Of a DNA stretch of 54,517 nt, positions 49,466-54,517 are shown piece by piece. The DNA lies in assembly GCA_015488335.1 (NCBI GenBank), contig WFNZ01000020.1:1-54517 (forward strand), given 5' to 3'. Numbering within the stretch: position 1 is the stretch's first letter; the number at the start of each line of letters is the position of its first letter. Below the pieces are notes generated by a model. It searched no databases. It was not told the DNA's origin and saw nothing but the letters and a program-made list of their open reading frames with translations. The stretch comes from Thermovibrio sp. GTDB taxonomy: Bacteria > Aquificota > Aquificia > Desulfurobacteriales > Desulfurobacteriaceae. A program made the position numbers and the translations under genes.

Positions 49466-51410
49466 GAAGTTAGCCTTAGCTTTCCTTCTACTTGCTGGAA
49501 TATTTATCGTTGGCTACTTCGGGGTCTCCGCCCTCTCCTCTTTTTCCGGAGAGTTCTACCTGAACAATCCTCTGTTTCACGTCCTCATGGCCTTAATCCT
49601 TATAGTTATAACTATCCTTTTTATACTGTTTGTCAGAAACCTCGCCCTCTTTTTCTTTCCCCACTTTAAAACCAACCTGCGGGTAAAAATATTCACAGCC
49701 TTTCTCCTCTTGGTTTTAGGGCCGGCACTCTTCTCAATATTCCTGGCTTCAGGCGTAATAAATCAGGGACTTGACAGGCTCCTGAGAATTCAGGTTAAGA
49801 GGATCGTTGAAACCTCTTACGAAACGACAGAGAACTTCTTAAGGTTCATAGAGTCTGACCTTGAGAGAAAAGAGAAACAGCTTGCCTACAGGAAAGTTTA
49901 CCCGTATACGCTGAAAGCTTACGGTATAGACGGTTTTTTCAGGGAAAGTGGAAAGAGGAACGAGGAATTAGGGAACTTTCCCCTTTCTGAAGACGAAATA
50001 AAACAGATTAAAAAACTTAAATATTATGCCTTTTTTGATAAAACATCAGGTCAGGTAGTTGTATGCAAAAGGTTTGGCCACAATTTCGTCTGCGTATCCA
50101 AAAAGCTTCCCGAAAATTTAAAAAAAGAGGTTGCTCAGATAGAGGAACTCCACTCAAACTACCAGACATTAGTTGCCTTCAAAACCCCAATAAAAGCGGT
50201 CTACACCTTTACTTTCGGAGTAATGGGAATTGCAGTTCTGTTTGGAGCTCTCTGGTTCGCCCGCTACTTTGAAAGGAGAATTTCCATTCCCATTGAAGCC
50301 CTCTACAGAGCAACCGAGAAGATATCAACAGGAGACCTTTCGGTCAAAATACCGGAAGATGAAGCAACAGACGAGCTGAAACACGTAATTCACGCTTTCA
50401 ACTCAATGGTAGAACAGCTCAAGCTCCTCCAGAAAAACCTTGAAGAGAACAGAAAATACCTTGAGGACGTCCTGAACGCCATCTCTCCTGCAATCATTAC
50501 CTTTGACTTCTCCGGCAGGGTAATATCCTGCAACAAAGAGGCTAAAAAGCTTTTTAAACTCTCAGAGGAGTCAAAAGGAAAGTCTATATGGGACATCCTC
50601 TCAAGGTATCCAAACTTTAAAAAAGTTGTAGAAAACCTGATAGAGAACAACAAAAGCCGTGGAGAGGTAAGAGAGGAGATAGACGGAAGAGAAAAGTTCC
50701 TTACAGTTGAAGTTATAACCTCTCCGGAAGTGGGAGACAGAATCTTAATAGTTGAAGACGTTACAGAACTGGTAAGGGCAAAAAAGTCGGAAGCCTGGAG
50801 AGAAGTAGCCCAGAGAATCGCCCACGAGATTAAAAATCCACTAACTCCAATCACGCTAAACGCCGATAGGATAAAAAGGTTGTTTTCAAAGGGTAAGCTT
50901 AACGACGAAAACCTCTCAAGAGCTGTAGATTCAATTTTAGAAGAAGTTGAAGTGATAAAAAGGCTCATAGATGAGTTCAGAAAGTTTGCAAGACTACCCC
51001 TACCGGAAAAGAGACTTACAGACCTGAACGACCTGATTAAAAGCACTTTGGAGCCCTACGAGAACAGGATAAAGATCAAGTATGAGTTTGAGGAGATACC
51101 GAAAATCCCCGTAGACAGGAGCCTGATAAGGGAAGTTCTGATAAACCTTATAGACAACAGCATCTCTGCCGGAGCAACAGAAGTAAAAGTCTCAACAACA
51201 GAAAAAGACGGAAAAGTTTACATGGTCTTCAGAGATAACGGCCCCGGCATTCCGGAAGAGATAGCCGATAAACTTTTCTCTCCCTACGTCTCAACAAAAG
51301 AGGAAGGCTGGGGATTAGGCCTTTCAATCGTTAAGAAGATCGTAGAAGACCACGGCGGAAAAATCTACACGGTAGATAGAAATACCTTCGTCGTGGAGCT
51401 CCCCCTATAA
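49452..51410 (+). CDS. NtrY-like sensor histidine kinase
   Basis: A 652-aa kinase starting at TTG. Three N-terminal transmembrane segments (within ~5-105) and another at ~243-265 flank a sensor loop. A HAMP region (FERRISIPIEALYRATEKISTGDLSV), a PAS domain (~340-420, SPAIITFDFSGRVISCN) and a HisKA/HATPase pair follow. H458 lies in AQRIAHEIKNPLTPI, with N-box LINLIDNSI and G-boxes DNGPGIPEE and GWGLGLSIVKK. NtrY kinases sense nitrogen or redox state and partner NtrX. No response regulator is in the window, so its partner is elsewhere. Confidence 0.92.
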   Translation: MWVYKKLALAFLLLAGIFIVGYFGVSALSSFSGEFYLNNPLFHVLMALILIVITILFILFVRNLALFFFPHFKTNLRVKIFTAFLLLVLGPALFSIFLASGVINQGLDRLLRIQVKRIVETSYETTENFLRFIESDLERKEKQLAYRKVYPYTLKAYGIDGFFRESGKRNEELGNFPLSEDEIKQIKKLKYYAFFDKTSGQVVVCKRFGHNFVCVSKKLPENLKKEVAQIEELHSNYQTLVAFKTPIKAVYTFTFGVMGIAVLFGALWFARYFERRISIPIEALYRATEKISTGDLSVKIPEDEATDELKHVIHAFNSMVEQLKLLQKNLEENRKYLEDVLNAISPAIITFDFSGRVISCNKEAKKLFKLSEESKGKSIWDILSRYPNFKKVVENLIENNKSRGEVREEIDGREKFLTVEVITSPEVGDRILIVEDVTELVRAKKSEAWREVAQRIAHEIKNPLTPITLNADRIKRLFSKGKLNDENLSRAVDSILEEVEVIKRLIDEFRKFARLPLPEKRLTDLNDLIKSTLEPYENRIKIKYEFEEIPKIPVDRSLIREVLINLIDNSISAGATEVKVSTTEKDGKVYMVFRDNGPGIPEEIADKLFSPYVSTKEEGWGLGLSIVKKIVEDHGGKIYTVDRNTFVVELPL

Positions 51411-51428
51411 CCTAAACTCCTCTCAGGT

Positions 51429-51980
51429 TCAGTGATCTTTCCTGTTCTTTCTGTGGAGCTCCTCAAAGTTCAGAATATCCGTATACTCCCACTCCCTGTA
51501 AGCCATTCCGTAAATACCTTCTTTTGTTAGCTGGTTGAGGAGCTCCCTTTTTATGCTAAAAGTACCAAGGATTAATATCAGCTCTTTATCACTGTACTCA
51601 GGAAAAAGTTCTTTAAACCTCTCCGCTTTCTCCTTTACCTGACCTATATGCTCCTGCCTGAGAGTACTCTTAACTTCAATCAGAAAAACCTTATCCTCAC
51701 AAACAACCATCACATCAAATTCCTCTCTTCTACCGTCCCTCTTCCTCTCAACATTCATCATCAAGTCAACTGGATCACAATCAAAATACTTCCTTACCAC
51801 AGGCCTCGTAGCAGGGAAAATAATATCCCCAACAATTGCTCCCATCTCATTAGCGAGTTCACCCCATTGCTTATTCATACGTTTAACTTCCTTATCCATT
51901 CTATCCTTAAACTCCTTCATTTCATCCTTAAACTCTTTCATTTCTCTTTTGAGACTCTGTATTTCCATCTCTGTCTTATG
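51429..51980 (-). pseudogene. DUF3782-like PD-(D/E)XK protein, 3' part, split by the IS element
   Basis: The frame KTEMEIQSLKREMKEFKDEM begins a coiled-coil, followed by a nuclease-like core with EEFDVMVVCEDKVFLIEVKS (D...EVK). A start at 52004 adds only residues encoded by IS DNA. The true N-terminus lies on the far side of the element at 53365-53424 (MPDLTDRVDRLEKAIMELVY). Joining at CAT (51980) restores one frame of 203 codons. The 3' part could still be translated from the IS, but the original gene is broken. Confidence 0.75.
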
Positions 51981-51996
51981 CTGAACGTGACATCCT

Positions 51997-52016
51997 CCTA
52001 CCACTAAAGTGATAGG
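51997..52016 (-). repeat. IS right-end hairpin (probable omega-RNA 3' stem)
   Basis: CCTATCAC-TTTA-GTGGTAGG, an 8-bp stem with one G-T pair, contains the tnpB stop codon. In IS605 elements this region forms the 3' scaffold of the TnpB guide RNA, and the flanking DNA (minus strand, from 51980 leftward) would supply the guide. Confidence 0.6.
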
Positions 52017-53269
52017 CTTCCTGCTTCACCGTGGGATAACTTCCACTCCACAGGCGTTACTTCCCCGCAGTCCACGGGTAGGGTTTTTAGGAGTTTTCCT
52101 TCTCCCTTAAGTTTCTCTATCGCTACCTTGAGTATGTTCCTCGCAGAATTAACGTCTCTGTCTATCTCTCTACCACATTTTTGACACTTAAATGTCCTTT
52201 CTGAAAGTCTTACCCTCTGCCTATGTCCACAGAAAGAACAGGTTTGAGTGGTAGGTTCATATCTATCTACAAAGAACACAGGAATAAGAGTCGCAAGACG
52301 TTTCAGCCTTGCAGTTATTCCTCCTATCCCTGTGTTCTGAACCTGCTTTCCAAATAATCCTTCGTGCCAGCTCTTTATGTAGTCGTCTTGAACTGCTATG
52401 AGGGAGAACCTTTTGAGGTAGCTGATTACTTTGTTCTGTGTATCTTTTCTCCTGTTCTGGATATACTCCCACTCTTTCTGGAGTTTCTGCTTGGTCTTAA
52501 GGTAGTTTCTGCTGCCTTTAACTTTCCTTGAAAGTTCTCTCTGGAGCTTTTTGAGTCTTTTGGTTTCAGGAACATACCAACTTATCTTCTCTCCTGTTGA
52601 CAGCGTTAGCTGGTGTTTTATCCCAAGGTCTATCCCTACTGGTTGTTTAACTTGATTTTTTTTGATTTCCTCTAAAATCCTCTTTTTCGGCAGGTAGCAG
52701 GTGATATAAAGGTAGTATCCTGAGGGTTTCTTCACAAGCAGTCCGTTTGCTATTTCACACTCTTTAGGTAGCTGGTGGAGTCCTAAGACCCTGATTTTCT
52801 TCTTTATTCCCTGTATCTTTACTCTGTTCCTGTCTCCAGAAATCTTGTAGGTTATTCCATACTGCTTTAGCGGTATACTCCTAACATCACTTTTAAATTG
52901 AAGTTTCCCTACTTTTTTCCCTTTTTCTTTAGCTCTTTTAAGCGAGATGAGGGAGTGTTTTATCCTCTCAACTATTCCCTGTCTCATCTGAGAAGAGAGG
53001 GTTTTAATCTCTCTCTTTTCAAAACCTTCTGAAGTTTTGATTTCAACTTCTTTTAGTTTCCAAGTATTTCCGTTTAGTCGGTTTTCAATGTCTGCTACAA
53101 CGTAGTTATAGAGCCACTTGGCTTCAAGGAAGAGTCTGTTGAGCTTTTCTATATCAGACCTTGAAAGGTTCTGGAGTTTTAACTGATAGACACGGGCTAC
53201 TTGGTGTTTCCTTTTTTCTCTGGTTTCTTTAAGTGTTTGTCTTATCTTTGCCTGTTTGAGTTCGTTCAT
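52004..53269 (-). CDS. tnpB: TnpB, RNA-guided nuclease of IS605 family
   Basis: A 421-aa protein. An N-terminal helix-rich domain precedes a split RuvC: VGIDLGIKHQLTLS (first Asp), FSLIAVQDDYIKSWH (second site) and DRDVNSARNIL (third Asp). The zinc finger CSFCG...CQKCG sits between the last two. At the second site the sequence is Q-D-D where related proteins commonly have Glu, so activity may differ. TnpB cuts DNA next to the target motif using an omega-RNA and keeps the element in the population. No GGAGCTCC octamer occurs in this gene. Confidence 0.93.
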   Translation of the reverse strand: MNELKQAKIRQTLKETREKRKHQVARVYQLKLQNLSRSDIEKLNRLFLEAKWLYNYVVADIENRLNGNTWKLKEVEIKTSEGFEKREIKTLSSQMRQGIVERIKHSLISLKRAKEKGKKVGKLQFKSDVRSIPLKQYGITYKISGDRNRVKIQGIKKKIRVLGLHQLPKECEIANGLLVKKPSGYYLYITCYLPKKRILEEIKKNQVKQPVGIDLGIKHQLTLSTGEKISWYVPETKRLKKLQRELSRKVKGSRNYLKTKQKLQKEWEYIQNRRKDTQNKVISYLKRFSLIAVQDDYIKSWHEGLFGKQVQNTGIGGITARLKRLATLIPVFFVDRYEPTTQTCSFCGHRQRVRLSERTFKCQKCGREIDRDVNSARNILKVAIEKLKGEGKLLKTLPVDCGEVTPVEWKLSHGEAGSLSL

Positions 53270-53304
53270 AGTTTAAATTTAACTCTCAGAGTATTTGGTT
53301 TCAA

Positions 53305-53316
53305 CGGCTTATGCCG
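53305..53316. repeat. IS left-end hairpin
   Basis: CGGC-TTAT-GCCG, a 4-bp stem upstream of tnpB within the element's left end, typical of the subterminal hairpin recognised by TnpA. Confidence 0.5.
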
Positions 53317-53364
53317 TGCGATTCATCCCTGCTTTGAAGGGGAGATCGTTCTCGCTTTTTTATC

Positions 53365-53424
53365 GTAAACAAGCTCCATAATAGCCTTTTCCAGCCTATC
53401 TACCCTATCCGTTAAATCAGGCAT
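53365..53424 (-). pseudogene. N-terminal remnant of the DUF3782-like gene
   Basis: From ATG 53424 the frame reads 20 codons ending MELVY. It then runs into IS sequence and stops after 13 foreign codons (ending SPSKQG). Its heptad-like DLTDRVDRLEKAI fits directly onto the coiled-coil of the 3' part at 51980. Confidence 0.7.
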
Positions 53425-53507
53425 CTAACGTCCTCCGGGGAAAACCAGTTACTCAACCTGAATCTATTTTCCAAATAAAGAGACCACAACAATCAGATAT
53501 TCTATTC

Positions 53508-54515
<1,008 letters not shown>

Positions 54516-54517
54516 TC

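Larger units (their letters stand above)
2929..51546. repeat. Dispersed octamer palindrome GGAGCTCC, about 50 copies
   Basis: I counted 52 copies by eye, about one per kilobase, against roughly 0.8 expected in random DNA of this length. They lie mostly inside genes and in all three frames. Examples are 2929, 5770, 8520, 13766, 19467, 25399, 31899, 34981, 42720, 46711, 48639 and 51539. None were found in 1-2928, in the CRISPR/ribosomal-protein stretch, or after 51546 (tnpB, galE). Near variants such as AGAGCTCC are also common. Confidence 0.85.
51981..53364 (-). mobile_element. tnpB-only IS200/IS605-type element
   Basis: Boundaries were deduced from the interrupted host gene. The left end follows TTTAC (53365-53369, minus strand), a typical IS200/IS605 target. 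The right end is just before CAT at 51980. Length is about 1384 bp. It carries tnpB and no Y1 transposase tnpA, so it needs one in trans. Subterminal hairpins occur at both ends and there is no target duplication, as expected for single-strand transposition. End positions are inferred to within a few bases. Confidence 0.75.

Noticed and set aside
2929-51546. GGAGCTCC copies as Shine-Dalgarno sequences.
   Set aside because: Most lie deep inside genes on either strand and not before start codons, and the full 8-bp palindrome, not just GGAG, is kept.

Overview
The window looks like a chromosomal segment of a thermophilic, Gram-negative bacterium of the Aquificota, most likely the Desulfurobacteriaceae (Thermovibrio/Desulfurobacterium group). 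This is inferred from gene content, not from rRNA, which is absent. The clues are an archaeal-type 3-dehydroquinate synthase II, an HspR-controlled Clp ATPase, LpxC and an outer-membrane barrel, a bacterial NurA nuclease, AmrS, and very Lys/Glu-rich proteins. Genes are densely packed, often with 4-nt start/stop overlaps, so much of the window is translationally coupled operons.

Region 1-8.5 kb (minus strand) is a defence-like operon. In transcription order it holds a PLD-nuclease/SNF2-helicase fusion, a ribbon-helix-helix antitoxin, a RelE-like toxin, a 1283-aa Eco57I-like methyltransferase with a possible nuclease motif, and an AAA ATPase cut by the window edge. The toxin-antitoxin pair has its own palindromic operator with a -10 box. 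Region 8.5-13 kb holds ribD, an unannotated 30-aa membrane peptide, trpS, and the divergent purC/purF pair, then a tRNA-Arg(CCG) abutting purF. Region 13-18.6 kb is a cell-division and translation block (ftsL-like, ftsI, thrS, infC with an AUC start, rpmI, rplT).

Region 18.6-19.4 kb is a small CRISPR array without cas genes. Its promoter and leader lie on the right, and decayed repeats lie on the left. Next come clpC and hspR. The same 19-bp inverted repeat (Y)TTAAAA-N5-TTTTAAG lies before hspR-clpC and before hsp20, a candidate local heat-shock operator. From 22.4 to 27.3 kb a long minus-strand operon mixes LPS-heptose epimerase, DHQ synthase II, a DUF2283/DUF4258 pair, YggS and a thioesterase. 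From 27.3 to 46.5 kb lie polX, hsp20, a B12/radical-SAM protein, lpxC, a divergent actin-like protein coupled to a beta-CASP nuclease, AmrS, a PilZ-like/TM/SPOR protein, mnmH, nurA, a short penicillin-binding protein with a HIT protein, and hisI-hisE followed by a PocR-like/GGDEF gene interrupted by one in-frame UGA.

Region 46.5-54.5 kb carries a TIM-barrel protein, def, nnrD/E and an NtrY-like kinase. A tnpB-only IS200/IS605-type element sits inside a DUF3782-like gene, and galE closes the window.

Two signals stand out. First, the UGA at 43474-43476 lies in an otherwise open frame. It is followed by a hairpin with a G-starting loop at bacterial-SECIS distance, and the window also encodes the selenium-using enzyme MnmH, so this may be a new selenoprotein diguanylate cyclase. 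Second, the palindrome GGAGCTCC occurs about 50 times (52 in my manual scan) where about one would be expected. That is a highly iterated palindrome comparable in style to cyanobacterial HIP1.
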